Virus record (IMG/VR): IMGVR_UViG_3300009164_000027
Location: 1-32,148 of that record
DNA length: 32,148 bases
Origin: a virus
Reading direction: 5' to 3' (one strand)
Within the stretch, counting starts at the first letter, position 1. Every line of letters begins with the position of its first letter. Made by a program: the position numbers and the translations under genes. Of the stretch, positions 1 through 6,387 are shown piece by piece. The notes under the pieces were generated by a model. That model searched no databases. It had not been told where the DNA came from and was given only the letters and a program-made list of their open reading frames with translations.

Positions 1-108
1 ATAAGGAATTGGTTTGAAACTAAATATATTACTGCAAATGGCAAAGTGCTAAAAGGATTAGTTGATAGAAGAAAAACTGAATCAAATCTATACTATGAAA
101 AAAATTGA
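1..108 (+). CDS. Lysozyme, C-terminal 35 codons (partial, continues from window end)
   Basis: This is the tail of the GH24 lysozyme gene that starts at 31693. The frame is open from base 1 to the TGA at 106-108 and is identical to the end of the right-hand copy. It overlaps the phosphoesterase start by 14 bases. It is a copy produced by the terminal repeat, not a second gene. Confidence 0.9.
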   Translation: MRNWFETKYITANGKVLKGLVDRRKTESNLYYEKN

Positions 109-123
109 TATTGTAAAGGATTA
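1..123. repeat. Terminal direct repeat, left copy
   Basis: These 123 bases are identical to 32026-32148. The repeat lies inside the lysozyme gene and the start of the phosphoesterase gene, and both genes read through the junction without a break. That fits an assembly overlap of a circular or circularly permuted genome better than a defined physical terminal repeat, which would usually sit outside genes. The unit length is 32,025 bp. Confidence 0.95.
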
Positions 124-1087
124 TAGAACAAAACATCCTGAAATGCCAACTGCTAAATTAGCAAGGATTATATATAATGAACATAATCTTTTATTTGCTA
201 ATACTGAATCAGTAAGAACTACATTAAGAACTATTGAAGGCAAAAGTGGGGCTAAATTGAAAAAAATTTATGAAGATAAAACACCTGAATTTTACAGAGA
301 TAACAGACCATTAAATCCTTACAACTTACCAATTTCAGATGAAACTATTTATCATCCATTTATTATAAATGGATATAATAAAGTTGGAATACTATCTGAT
401 ATACATTTACCTTATCATAATTTAGATGCTTTAACTGAAGCATTAACCTATTTAAAAGAAAATAAAGTTGATGCAGTTTTATTGAATGGTGATACTATTG
501 ATTGCCATCAGTTAAGTAATTATTTAAAAGATCCCAAAAAAAGAGATTTTAAATATGAATTAGATTCATTAAAAAGGTTTTTTGAAATACTTGATGTAGT
601 TTTAAAATGCAAGATATTTTTTAAAATAGGAAATCATGAGGCAAGATATGAGCATTTTTTAATGCAAAAGGCAGGTGAATTAATTGGGATTGAAGAATTT
701 GAATTTAGCAATATTATCAAAGCAAGGGAAAAGGGAATTGATGTAATTACAAGCAATCAATACATGAAATTGAATGATTTGAATGGATTGCATGGTCATG
801 AGTATAAAGGTGGAATTTCAGCACCTGTAAACATTGCAAGGGGTTTATATTTAAAAGGAAAGGTTTCAGCATTTCAAGGACATAACCACCAAACAAGTGA
901 ACATACAGAATGTGACATGGATGGCAAGATTACAACAACCTGGAGTGTTGGTTGTTTATCTGAATTGAATCCTGCATATATGCCATTGAACAAATGGAAT
1001 CATGGGTTTGCAATGGTTGAATTGGATGAGAATGGAAAAGATTATAAATTCCATAATAAAAGAATATTTAAAGGTAAAATTTTATAA
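95..1087 (+). CDS. Calcineurin-like metallophosphoesterase
   Basis: This is a 330-residue protein with all the metal-binding motifs of the calcineurin-like phosphoesterase superfamily: SDIH (D102, H104), GDTID (D133, D136), GNHE (N180-H181-E182), HGH (233-235) and GHNH (H263, H265). Such enzymes use two metal ions to hydrolyse phosphodiester or phosphomonoester bonds; the substrate here is unknown. The first 60 residues are helical and basic and could be a small helix-turn-helix domain (inference). I start at the ATG at 95 rather than the upstream TTG at 62, because that leaves a 14-base overlap with the lysozyme stop. Through the circular junction it is the gene right after lysozyme, so it probably belongs to the late transcript. 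Confidence 0.9.
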   Translation: MKKIDIVKDYRTKHPEMPTAKLARIIYNEHNLLFANTESVRTTLRTIEGKSGAKLKKIYEDKTPEFYRDNRPLNPYNLPISDETIYHPFIINGYNKVGILSDIHLPYHNLDALTEALTYLKENKVDAVLLNGDTIDCHQLSNYLKDPKKRDFKYELDSLKRFFEILDVVLKCKIFFKIGNHEARYEHFLMQKAGELIGIEEFEFSNIIKAREKGIDVITSNQYMKLNDLNGLHGHEYKGGISAPVNIARGLYLKGKVSAFQGHNHQTSEHTECDMDGKITTTWSVGCLSELNPAYMPLNKWNHGFAMVELDENGKDYKFHNKRIFKGKIL

Positions 1088-1090
1088 AAC

Positions 1091-1264
1091 ATGAAAGAAC
1101 AAATTAAAGCCATTTTAAGCCAATTACACCCAAGTGAAGCAATTACCTTACTTGAATCAATTGGAAAGGAATTAAGGAAGAAGAATAGCATTAGGATTAA
1201 TAAAATTAATATTAGTAAGATAGACATGGAAAGACCTGATTTATTACAATTAAAATCTAAGTAA
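1091..1264 (+). CDS. Small hypothetical protein (57 aa)
   Basis: An open frame of 57 residues starts at the ATG three bases after the phosphoesterase stop and ends TAA, sharing bases with the next ATG (TAATG at 1262-1266). It begins MKEQIKAILSQLHPSEA, is mostly helical and is basic in its middle (KELRKKNS). I recognise no family. The tight spacing on both sides supports it as a real gene in the same transcript. Confidence 0.65.
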   Translation: MKEQIKAILSQLHPSEAITLLESIGKELRKKNSIRINKINISKIDMERPDLLQLKSK

Positions 1265-1527
1265 TGGAAAATGAAGAAGTAAAACTATTTATAGAAGAAG
1301 AACCAGTTGCAGAAGAAGTAGAAGGGATTGTTGAATTCACTACTTGTGCTGAATATATTTCATCAGCATATTTTAGTTTGTCAGCAGTTGAAGAAATAGA
1401 TACTGCAATTTTGAGCAAACAAGATGAAATGAGAATTAAAAGAATTAAAAGAAAAGCAATTAAAATAATTGATTCATGCATTGGTGATCTATACAATGAA
1501 TTGTTTGATGATGAATCTGAAGAATAG
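1264..1527 (+). CDS. Small acidic hypothetical protein (87 aa)
   Basis: The 87-residue protein is strongly acidic at both ends (many Glu in residues 1-22 and a Glu/Asp-rich end) with a basic stretch around residues 58-68 (KRIKRKAIK). I recognise no domain. It overlaps the preceding stop by one base and is the last gene before the terminator at 1551, so it closes the late/lysis transcription unit that wraps around the circle. Confidence 0.7.
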   Translation: MENEEVKLFIEEEPVAEEVEGIVEFTTCAEYISSAYFSLSAVEEIDTAILSKQDEMRIKRIKRKAIKIIDSCIGDLYNELFDDESEE

Positions 1528-1550
1528 GTTTTGGTTTTATGTTTTGTTCA

Positions 1551-1580
1551 CCCTAATGTTTCTACATTGGGGTTTTTTTT
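1551..1580 (+). terminator. Rho-independent terminator
   Basis: Stem CCCTAATG (1551-1558) pairs with CATTGGGG (1565-1572) with one G-T pair, around the six-base loop TTTCTA. Eight T residues follow (1573-1580). It lies 23 bases after the stop of the preceding gene and is one of the three strongest terminators in the genome. Confidence 0.9.
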
Positions 1581-1607
1581 GTCACATATTTAGGCAATAT
1601 TTGTGAC
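1581..1607. promoter_or_regulatory. Inverted repeat between terminator and promoter (possible operator)
   Basis: GTCACATATT (1581-1590) is matched by AATAT-TT-GTGAC (1596-1607): ten complementary bases interrupted by a two-base bulge, around a five-base centre TAGGC. It starts right after the terminator T-run and lies about 90 bases upstream of the promoter at 1698-1730. An operator role is inferred from position only. Confidence 0.4.
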
Positions 1608-1697
1608 AGAATACAAATATATTTTATTATTATAAGTCAATGTAGTATTGAGTTATATAAACAATTTAAAAAAAGTTTTAAAAAAGTATAAAAAAAA

Positions 1698-1730
1698 TTT
1701 GGTAAAATGATTTAAATGATATTATCTTTG
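1698..1730 (+). promoter_or_regulatory. Bacteroidetes-type promoter for the early region
   Basis: The -33 element TTTG (1698-1701) and the -7 element TATCTTTG (1723-1730, consensus TAnnTTTG) are separated by 21 bases, matching the published Bacteroides/Flavobacterium consensus spacing. Long A-tracts lie just upstream. Transcription would start near 1737, giving an A-rich leader of about 33 bases before the ATG at 1770. It follows a strong terminator and precedes the replication genes, so it is probably the main early promoter. Confidence 0.8.
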
Positions 1731-1769
1731 TGAAACAAAACAAATCAATAACAACTAAAACTTAAAAAC

Positions 1770-2030
1770 ATGAAAAAAGCAATTAATCAAGAAGTAACAA
1801 AAAGTGAATTATTAAATGACCAATATGTTATTTGTATGACAACAAATAAACAAACTTTTAATTTTCATTTTAAAAATATAGAAGAAGCACATAATGAGTA
1901 TTATGAATTTGTAATGCAACGTTCTAAACACAATTCTATGGTAGGTGGGAAAGTTATTATTGGTCTTTATGATATTTATGGCAATAAAATGGTTTGTGTT
2001 AAACAAATAAAAATTCAATCAATAGCATAA
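1770..2030 (+). CDS. Hypothetical early protein (86 aa)
   Basis: First gene after the promoter at 1698-1730. The 86-residue product looks like a small alpha/beta protein: a strand around residues 18-33, a helix 36-52 and strands in the second half, without a signal peptide or membrane segment. I recognise no family. First genes behind strong early promoters are often host-takeover proteins, but nothing in this sequence shows that directly. Confidence 0.75.
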   Translation: MKKAINQEVTKSELLNDQYVICMTTNKQTFNFHFKNIEEAHNEYYEFVMQRSKHNSMVGGKVIIGLYDIYGNKMVCVKQIKIQSIA

Positions 2031-2068
2031 TAAAAAAAAGGGTGAAGCATCTTACACTTCAATACAAT

Positions 2069-2242
2069 ATGCAAAGAGGAAGAAAAAAAATCACAGACAA
2101 AAAAAAAGCAATTACCATCTACGAAAAAGAATCAATCATTAATTCATTAGGTGGGTTAGACAAAACAAAAACATTTTTAATCAAAAAACTACAAACACAT
2201 GGTACTATCAACAACAGTAATGCACGACCAAGTTTATCTTGA
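2069..2242 (+). CDS. Small basic protein, possibly ribbon-helix-helix DNA-binding
   Basis: From the ATG at 2069 the product has 57 residues. It begins MQRGRKKITDKKKAITIY, followed by a predicted helix (EKESIINSLGG). A basic N-terminus, then a short strand (AITIY), then a helix is the usual beginning of a ribbon-helix-helix DNA-binding domain; this is inference from pattern only. A GTG at 2042 in the same frame would add nine residues. Its end overlaps the next frame by 44 bases, so one of the two boundaries may be wrong. Confidence 0.5.
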   Translation: MQRGRKKITDKKKAITIYEKESIINSLGGLDKTKTFLIKKLQTHGTINNSNARPSLS

Positions 2243-2432
2243 TTTAATCATTGACTATCCTTCAAATGAATTGATTTCAATCATTGCAGTAGATAGACAA
2301 GATTTAGCAGAGATAGATTTAACTGGAGTATTTCTTCATCACTTTCCAGGTCAACTTGATGAAATATTTGACAAAATTAATTGGGATGAAATTTATGAAT
2401 ATCAAAAACAACAATTCAATGAAGCAATCTAA
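2199..2432 (+). CDS. Small acidic hypothetical protein (77 aa)
   Basis: An acidic protein with hydrophobic strands (YLDLIIDY, LISIIAV) and a C-terminal helix rich in Asp, Glu and Gln. I recognise no domain. The ATG at 2199 overlaps the upstream frame by 44 bases; the ATG at 2220 (MHDQVYLDL) would cut the overlap to 23 and may be the true start. Confidence 0.55.
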   Translation: MVLSTTVMHDQVYLDLIIDYPSNELISIIAVDRQDLAEIDLTGVFLHHFPGQLDEIFDKINWDEIYEYQKQQFNEAI

Positions 2433-2508
2433 AACAACAACAATCGCAATTATAACAATTATCACATACTTATTTATGTGGTTTATCTATCAATTTCATA
2501 ATCTTTAA
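2419..2508 (+). CDS. Tiny membrane protein (29 aa)
   Basis: ATG at 2419, overlapping the previous stop by 14 bases; TAA at 2506-2508. The product is a basic N-terminus (MKQSK) followed by one hydrophobic segment of about 18 residues (IAIITIITYLFMWFIY). It looks like a single-pass inner-membrane peptide. Its function is unknown. It fills what would otherwise be an 88-base gap in a tightly packed region. Confidence 0.5.
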   Translation: MKQSKTTTIAIITIITYLFMWFIYQFHNL

Positions 2509-2520
2509 AACAAAACAAAC

Positions 2521-2736
2521 ATGAAACTACAACTAACAAAAGAAACATCAGAAGCAGGTTCAGTTTTCTACATGATTTACAAAGATGAAAAAATTCATTC
2601 TTGCATCTATGCAGGTAACATTTTAACTGATAGTGAAGATAAAATTCATGAAGGTTTTAATACTGCAATATTGAGATTTGCAGAAATCAAATCATGTAAA
2701 GAAACTAAAGAACTAATCTTTGAAGAAACTATATGA
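2521..2736 (+). CDS. Hypothetical protein (71 aa)
   Basis: This 71-residue soluble protein is preceded by the A-rich leader AAAACAAAACAAAC that is typical of starts in this genome. It has strands around FYMIYKDEKI and CIYAGNI, then a helix (FNTAILRFAEI). There is no recognisable domain. It sits just upstream of the ERF recombination gene and may be co-transcribed with it. Confidence 0.65.
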   Translation: MKLQLTKETSEAGSVFYMIYKDEKIHSCIYAGNILTDSEDKIHEGFNTAILRFAEIKSCKETKELIFEETI

Positions 2737-2805
2737 CATTAGCAAGAAAAATAGCCAAAACAAAACATTCTAAATTAATTTTATTACTTTTAAAACAACA
2801 AAAAC

Positions 2806-3363
2806 ATGATGAACAAATCAGAATCAATCAAAGAGATTTGCAAAGCATTAATCGTATTCTCTGTCAAAGTAGATACAATTCGCAAGGATGCCAAAAATCC
2901 ATTCTTCAAGAGCAGTTATGCAACTTTATCAAACATCATTGATAGCATTAAAGAACCATTAATTGAAAGTGGATTATCTTATGTTCAGTTTCCTAATGGT
3001 GAAAATGGATTGACTACTATGTTAATGCATGAATCAGGCGAATGGTTGTCAAGTGATTATATTATGACACCAGTAAAGAATGATCCACAAGGTAGGGGTT
3101 CAGCTATTACATATCAAAGAAGATATGCATTAGCATCTATATTAGGATTAAATATTGATGATGATGATGATGGCAACAAAGCAACTTATGGCAATGGTTC
3201 ACCTGATAAACCTGAGCAAGAATGGTTAAACAAAGGAACTGAATCATACAATAAAGCATTGGAATACATGAAGAAACAAGATGCTGATATTAACATCATC
3301 AAGAAAAAATACAAATTATCAAAAGAAGTAGAAACATCATTATTAAAAGCAAAATCTAACTAA
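2806..3363 (+). CDS. erf: ERF-family single-strand DNA annealing protein
   Basis: The 185-residue product matches the ERF (essential recombination function, P22 Erf-like) family. Landmarks are NPFFKSSYATLSNIID (about 31-46), GLSYVQFP (about 56-63), GEWLSSDY, and the hallmark GRGSAITYQRRYALASILGL (about 96-115) followed by an Asp-rich segment. ERF proteins bind single-stranded DNA and anneal complementary strands in phage recombination and genome circularisation. The C-terminal 50 residues are helical and less conserved. Start codons at 2806 and 2809 are both possible. It leads the replication block. Confidence 0.92.
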   Translation: MMNKSESIKEICKALIVFSVKVDTIRKDAKNPFFKSSYATLSNIIDSIKEPLIESGLSYVQFPNGENGLTTMLMHESGEWLSSDYIMTPVKNDPQGRGSAITYQRRYALASILGLNIDDDDDGNKATYGNGSPDKPEQEWLNKGTESYNKALEYMKKQDADINIIKKKYKLSKEVETSLLKAKSN

Positions 3364-3364
3364 C

Positions 3365-3829
3365 ATGGAACTAAAAATCACCAGTGAATTAACTAAAACA
3401 CAAATCAAAATAGTTGCTGATAATACAGTCAGCAACATATTAGAAAATGGAAATGTAATTGAAGTTGCTGATACTATTTCAAAGATGGAATTGTTTTTAA
3501 AAGAAATAAAAAGCAATACAAGTTATATTGGAATTCTTTATGATGAAGTTTCTAAATATGGAAAATCATATACAACTGCATCAGGAACTAAATTAGAACT
3601 TGCAGAAGTTGGTGTAAAATATGATTATTCAAAATGTCATGATGCTATATGGAATGAGTTGCAAAACAGTTTAGAAAGCATACAGGCATTGATTAAGAAT
3701 AGAGAAACATTTTTGAAAGCAGTACCAATTCATGGTTTAGATATAATCAATGAAGATGGTGAAGTTTTAAAGATATATCCACCAAGTAAAACATCAACAT
3801 CATCTGTTAAATGCACAATCCAAAAATGA
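3365..3829 (+). CDS. Hypothetical protein downstream of ERF (154 aa)
   Basis: A largely helical 154-residue protein that starts one base after the ERF stop. Helices cover most of residues 1-60 and 85-115; the end (IINEDGEVLKIYPPSK) looks like a beta hairpin plus a tail. I recognise no family. Its place directly behind the annealing protein suggests a role in recombination or replication, perhaps as an accessory to ERF (inference). Confidence 0.75.
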   Translation: MELKITSELTKTQIKIVADNTVSNILENGNVIEVADTISKMELFLKEIKSNTSYIGILYDEVSKYGKSYTTASGTKLELAEVGVKYDYSKCHDAIWNELQNSLESIQALIKNRETFLKAVPIHGLDIINEDGEVLKIYPPSKTSTSSVKCTIQK

Positions 3830-4002
3830 TAATAAACTATTTAAAAGAAGATGTTAAAGGTGCTGCAAGTAAAAAGGAATATGCCAAAAAGGGTGACAAA
3901 GTATATGTCATTGGTCATACAATTAATATGGTACTGGTGTCTGATTTTAGTGGGAATAAGTTTTGGGTTAATAAAAATAAATTAAGTAATGAAAAATTGT
4001 AA
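3826..4002 (+). CDS. Small SH3-like hypothetical protein (58 aa)
   Basis: I choose the ATG at 3826, which overlaps the preceding stop as ATGA, over the in-frame ATG at 3811. The 58-residue protein has a lysine-rich N-terminus and alternating strands (KVYVIGHT, MVLVSDFSG, KFWVNKNKL) that resemble a small SH3-like barrel. Its function is unknown. The 14-base overlap with the next gene suggests coupled translation with the DnaA-like protein. Confidence 0.65.
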   Translation: MIINYLKEDVKGAASKKEYAKKGDKVYVIGHTINMVLVSDFSGNKFWVNKNKLSNEKL

Positions 4003-4372
4003 ACCATGTATCATACATCCATTTCAAATAAGGGAAACATTATTAAAACCTGAAAAAATAATCAGATTATGTTGCAAAATATTACATAGAGATTATGAAA
4101 AAGTTATAAGCAGATGTAGGAATCAAGAATTAGTTGAAGCAAGATTTATGATTATGACACTTTTAAGAAATGATATGTCTTTAAGATTATCATTAAAACA
4201 AATTGCTAACCATTTTGGTTGCAAAGATCATACAACTGTTATAAATGCTTTGTATAAGAATGATATTTATTGTGAAACAATTCCTGAATACAATCAACTT
4301 TATTACAGATTGCATTTAGATATATATGGTCATGATAAATATTATAAGTATTCTTACAATTCAGAAATTTAG
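3989..4372 (+). CDS. Stand-alone DnaA domain IV-like DNA-binding protein
   Basis: The 127-residue protein carries a DnaA C-terminal (domain IV) fold with no AAA+ ATPase part. The domain spans about residues 22-92: an N-terminal helix, then LVEARFMIMTLLR, then LSLKQIANHFGCKDHTTV, which fits the DnaA signature with the DHTTV box at 80-84 that contacts DNA bases in DnaA. It could mark a phage origin, compete with host DnaA, or act as a regulator; which is unknown. It lies between ERF and the replication protein genes. Four cysteines lie in the N-terminal half (residues 4, 7, 28 and 29). Confidence 0.8.
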   Translation: MKNCKPCIIHPFQIRETLLKPEKIIRLCCKILHRDYEKVISRCRNQELVEARFMIMTLLRNDMSLRLSLKQIANHFGCKDHTTVINALYKNDIYCETIPEYNQLYYRLHLDIYGHDKYYKYSYNSEI

Positions 4373-4375
4373 TTG

Positions 4376-4397
4376 TATATTTGTTGATATAAATTTG
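4376..4397 (+). promoter_or_regulatory. Overlapping -7 boxes, probable promoter for the leader RNA
   Basis: Two exact TAnnTTTG boxes occur 14 bases apart: TATATTTG (4376-4383) and TAAATTTG (4390-4397). No good -33 TTTG sits 19-21 bases upstream of either; the nearest is TTTA at 4368-4371, 18 bases before the second box. The second box would start RNA near 4403, at the 5' edge of the complementary element GTACGAAC. Confidence 0.5.
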
Positions 4398-4400
4398 CAA

Positions 4401-4483
4401 ATGAAGTACGAACCATTTGCAGATTATTTTAGAGAAATCTAAATAAAAGCCATCTGTTCGTACCAGGTGGCTATCTTATTTTT
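4401..4483 (+). ncRNA. Structured leader or small RNA with a possible pseudoknot
   Basis: Three elements fit together. A 5' strand GTACGAAC (4406-4413) is the exact complement of GTTCGTAC (4456-4463). Hairpin 1 is TTTAGA-GAAA-TCTAAA (4428-4443) with a GNRA tetraloop. Hairpin 2 is GCCATCTG (4449-4456) with CAGGTGGC (4464-4471), whose seven-base loop TTCGTAC pairs with the 5' strand; a T-rich tail (4472-4483) follows. The fold would be a pseudoknot, or an alternative helix that breaks hairpin 2. The RNA also contains a 13-codon frame (ATG 4401 to TAA 4442, MKYEPFADYFREI), which allows an attenuation-like mechanism. The HNH start codon lies 12 bases past hairpin 2. I do not recognise a known RNA family. 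Confidence 0.5.
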
Positions 4484-4807
4484 ATGAAGTTAAACAATAG
4501 TAAAATTAGGTATTTGAGAGAAAAAAATGCAAAACAAAAAGGTGATCATACAAAAGTAGAATGGGAAGAAATGAAAGAATTTTTTAACAATACTTGTGTT
4601 ATTTGTTTTGGTGAAAGTAATTTAGAAAATGTTGAAAAAGACCACATAATACCTTTATATCAAAATGGTAGTAATTCATTACAAAACATACAACCTATTT
4701 GTGCTTTATGCAATACAAGAAAAGGTTATAGTAATACAGATTTTAGAGAATTTTTAGCTTGTTTTTTAGACAAAGAATTACCAAACAAATACAAAAATCC
4801 TTATTAA
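4484..4807 (+). CDS. HNH endonuclease
   Basis: The 107-residue protein has a complete zinc-type HNH motif: CVIC (C38, C41), DHIIPL (D53, H54), N68 in a SLQNIQP context, and CALCN (C73, C76, N77). HNH nucleases cut DNA with one metal ion in a beta-beta-alpha fold. The N-terminal 30 residues are basic and probably bind DNA. Position in the replication block suggests a DNA-processing or homing role (inference). Its start lies directly behind the hairpin at 4449-4471, so translation may be controlled by that RNA structure. Confidence 0.88.
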   Translation: MKLNNSKIRYLREKNAKQKGDHTKVEWEEMKEFFNNTCVICFGESNLENVEKDHIIPLYQNGSNSLQNIQPICALCNTRKGYSNTDFREFLACFLDKELPNKYKNPY

Positions 4808-4809
4808 TT

Positions 4810-5481
4810 ATGTCAAAAGATCCTGCATTTTTATTTTATTCAAATGATTTTCTTACTGGAACTTATTTAATGTCTGATGAACAAGTTGGAAAATATATTA
4901 GAATTTTATGTTTACAACATCAAAAAGGAAGTTTAAATGAAAAAGATATGTTGAAGATATGTAAAACATATGATGAAGATATATTTGCAAAGTTTAAAAA
5001 AGAAGGTGATTTATATTATAATACAAGATTAAAAGAAGAAACTGAAAAAAGAAAATCATATAGTGAAAGTAGAAAAAACAATAGAAAGAAGAAAGATATG
5101 TCAAACATATGTAAAACATATGTTCCACATATGGAAAATGAAAATGAAAATGAAAATGAAATAGTAAATAATATAATATTAAATGGTAAAAAATATTTAA
5201 ATTCTGATTTTAATGATTTACCTGAACAATACATTATTTCATCAATTGAGCAGATTAAAATTCAAAAGCAACAAACAATTACTAAAGACCAGGTACAAAA
5301 ACTTTGGGAAACTTTTAAACTTGAAAAATTAGTTGGTGAAGATTTTTATCAATCTGAATCAAAAGTTTATCAATACTTTGTAAATTGGATTAAGAAACAA
5401 AAATTTGAAAAAAATGAAACAAGAACTAATCAAGAAAGAACCATTGATGCCTACAACCAATTCCTTGACAGATATCGTTAA
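4810..5481 (+). CDS. DUF1376-like phage replication protein
   Basis: I start at the ATG at 4810 (MSKDPAFLFYSNDF), two bases after the HNH stop. Residues 1-75 resemble the DUF1376/phage replisome-organiser winged-helix domain: FLTGTYLMSDEQVGKYIRIL, then a helix and DEDIFAKF. A basic, repeat-rich linker follows (about 78-118: SRKNNRKKK, then a Glu-Asn run), then a helical C-terminal domain (about 125-223) containing VYQYFVNWIKKQKF. Proteins of this layout typically bind the phage origin and recruit the helicase loader. The linker DNA carries repeats that may be the origin itself, as in lambda O. It overlaps the next gene by 35 bases. Confidence 0.75.
   Translation: MSKDPAFLFYSNDFLTGTYLMSDEQVGKYIRILCLQHQKGSLNEKDMLKICKTYDEDIFAKFKKEGDLYYNTRLKEETEKRKSYSESRKNNRKKKDMSNICKTYVPHMENENENENEIVNNIILNGKKYLNSDFNDLPEQYIISSIEQIKIQKQQTITKDQVQKLWETFKLEKLVGEDFYQSESKVYQYFVNWIKKQKFEKNETRTNQERTIDAYNQFLDRYR
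4957..5122 (+). repeat. 16-base direct repeat ATATGTAAAACATATG, two copies (4957-4972, 5107-5122)
   Basis: The 16-mer occurs at 4957-4972 and again at 5107-5122, exactly 150 bases apart and in frame, encoding ICKTY both times. The second copy is flanked by more CATATG-like palindromic units (ACATATG 5105-5111, CACATATGG 5126-5134). Its location inside the replication gene linker makes it a candidate for initiator binding sites. Confidence 0.6.
5134..5163 (+). repeat. Hexamer tandem repeat (GAAAAT) in replication gene linker
   Basis: Four perfect GAAAAT units (5134-5157) and one variant GAAATA (5158-5163) encode a Glu-Asn run. They are followed by an AT-only-like stretch (about 5161-5220) that would melt easily. 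Since the unit is six bases long, slippage would change linker length without shifting the frame. Confidence 0.85.
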
Positions 5482-6154
5482 AGCATTAAATGCAACAAAA
5501 ATAGAAGATTGCAATGATATAATTATTCAGGAAACAATGCTTAAAATATTTGTTTTAATAGGATTAAGAAAAGAACATTATTTCAATGAGTATGAAAATC
5601 AATTTTTTATTAATTATGTTAGAAAGCATTATTCACACAAAACAATTGATGAACTTTACATTGCATTTGAGTTAGCTATTCAGGGTAAGTTGGATTTAGA
5701 TAATGTAAAAGTTTATGACCAGTTCAGTATTGCATACTTTGAACAGATCATGGGTGGATATAGAAGATGGCTAAAAGAAGAAAGCAAGAAGGTAGTATCT
5801 GCACCTATTGAACAGACAATGGTAGTAATTACACAAGAAGAAAAGTTGCAAGATATTGAAGATTGGAAGCAAAAGAAAGGTGTTAGAATGCACTTTATTC
5901 CTACATACATTTATGATTACATGGTTGAATTTGGATTAATAAATTTGACTAAAGAAGAAAAGCAACAGATATACAAACAAGCAGTAGAAATGAGAAAAGG
6001 TGAATTGTATAATAAGATGCAGTTTGGTGATAAGATAGCAAAGATTGATTATAGAGATTTTGTGAATAGTGTTGAAGCGAATGATGAATTAAGTGTATGT
6101 AAAAACATGGCAAAGAAAATAGCAGTATTTAATTATTTAAAATCAGCAAAATGA
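5447..6154 (+). CDS. Replication-block protein of unknown function, helicase-loader candidate by position
   Basis: From the ATG at 5447 (MPTTNSLTDIVKALNA) the product has 235 residues; ATG 5414 in the same frame would add 11. It is mainly helical. The segment LIGLRKEHYFNEYENQFF and the following YSHKTIDELYIAFELAIQGK look like a conserved domain that I associate with Bacteroidetes phages, with YFEQIMGGYRRWLKEE closing it. I cannot see a Walker motif, so it is not a DnaC-type ATPase loader. By position, right after the origin-binding protein, it may help load the host helicase (inference). Confidence 0.7.
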   Translation: MPTTNSLTDIVKALNATKIEDCNDIIIQETMLKIFVLIGLRKEHYFNEYENQFFINYVRKHYSHKTIDELYIAFELAIQGKLDLDNVKVYDQFSIAYFEQIMGGYRRWLKEESKKVVSAPIEQTMVVITQEEKLQDIEDWKQKKGVRMHFIPTYIYDYMVEFGLINLTKEEKQQIYKQAVEMRKGELYNKMQFGDKIAKIDYRDFVNSVEANDELSVCKNMAKKIAVFNYLKSAK

Positions 6155-6387
6155 AAAAAAAATTAGCAAAAGAATTGATTAGCAAACACTTTGAAATTGG
6201 TTCACTTATTATTGATGAAGCAATTCAATGTGCATTAGTTACTGCTCACTATCTTAATGACCAGGAACTGATAAATGAACTGAATGAGATAAAATTAAAA
6301 GAATATCAACCTGATTCTGCATTGGCAAAGTATTGGGAAAATAAATCAGCTGATAGAGTTGCTAAACAAATAGAATTATTTATATGA
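6151..6387 (+). CDS. Hypothetical protein (78 aa)
   Basis: A helical 78-residue protein whose ATG overlaps the preceding stop by four bases (ATGA); it hands over to the next gene in the same way. Its N-terminus is lysine-rich. I recognise no domain. Gapless coupling with both neighbours supports it as real and places it in the replication operon. Confidence 0.7.
   Translation: MKKKLAKELISKHFEIGSLIIDEAIQCALVTAHYLNDQELINELNEIKLKEYQPDSALAKYWENKSADRVAKQIELFI

Noticed and set aside
1614-1621. CAAATATA, a minus-strand TATATTTG box that could be a leftward promoter
   Set aside because: No -33 element at 19-21 bases and no minus-strand gene to serve; expected by chance in AT-rich DNA.
2733-2942. 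Forward open frame of 69 codons overlapping the ERF gene start, with an ATGA junction to the upstream gene
   Set aside because: It overlaps the clear ERF gene by 137 bases in another frame, and its second half reads like a frame shadow. A short true peptide cannot be excluded.
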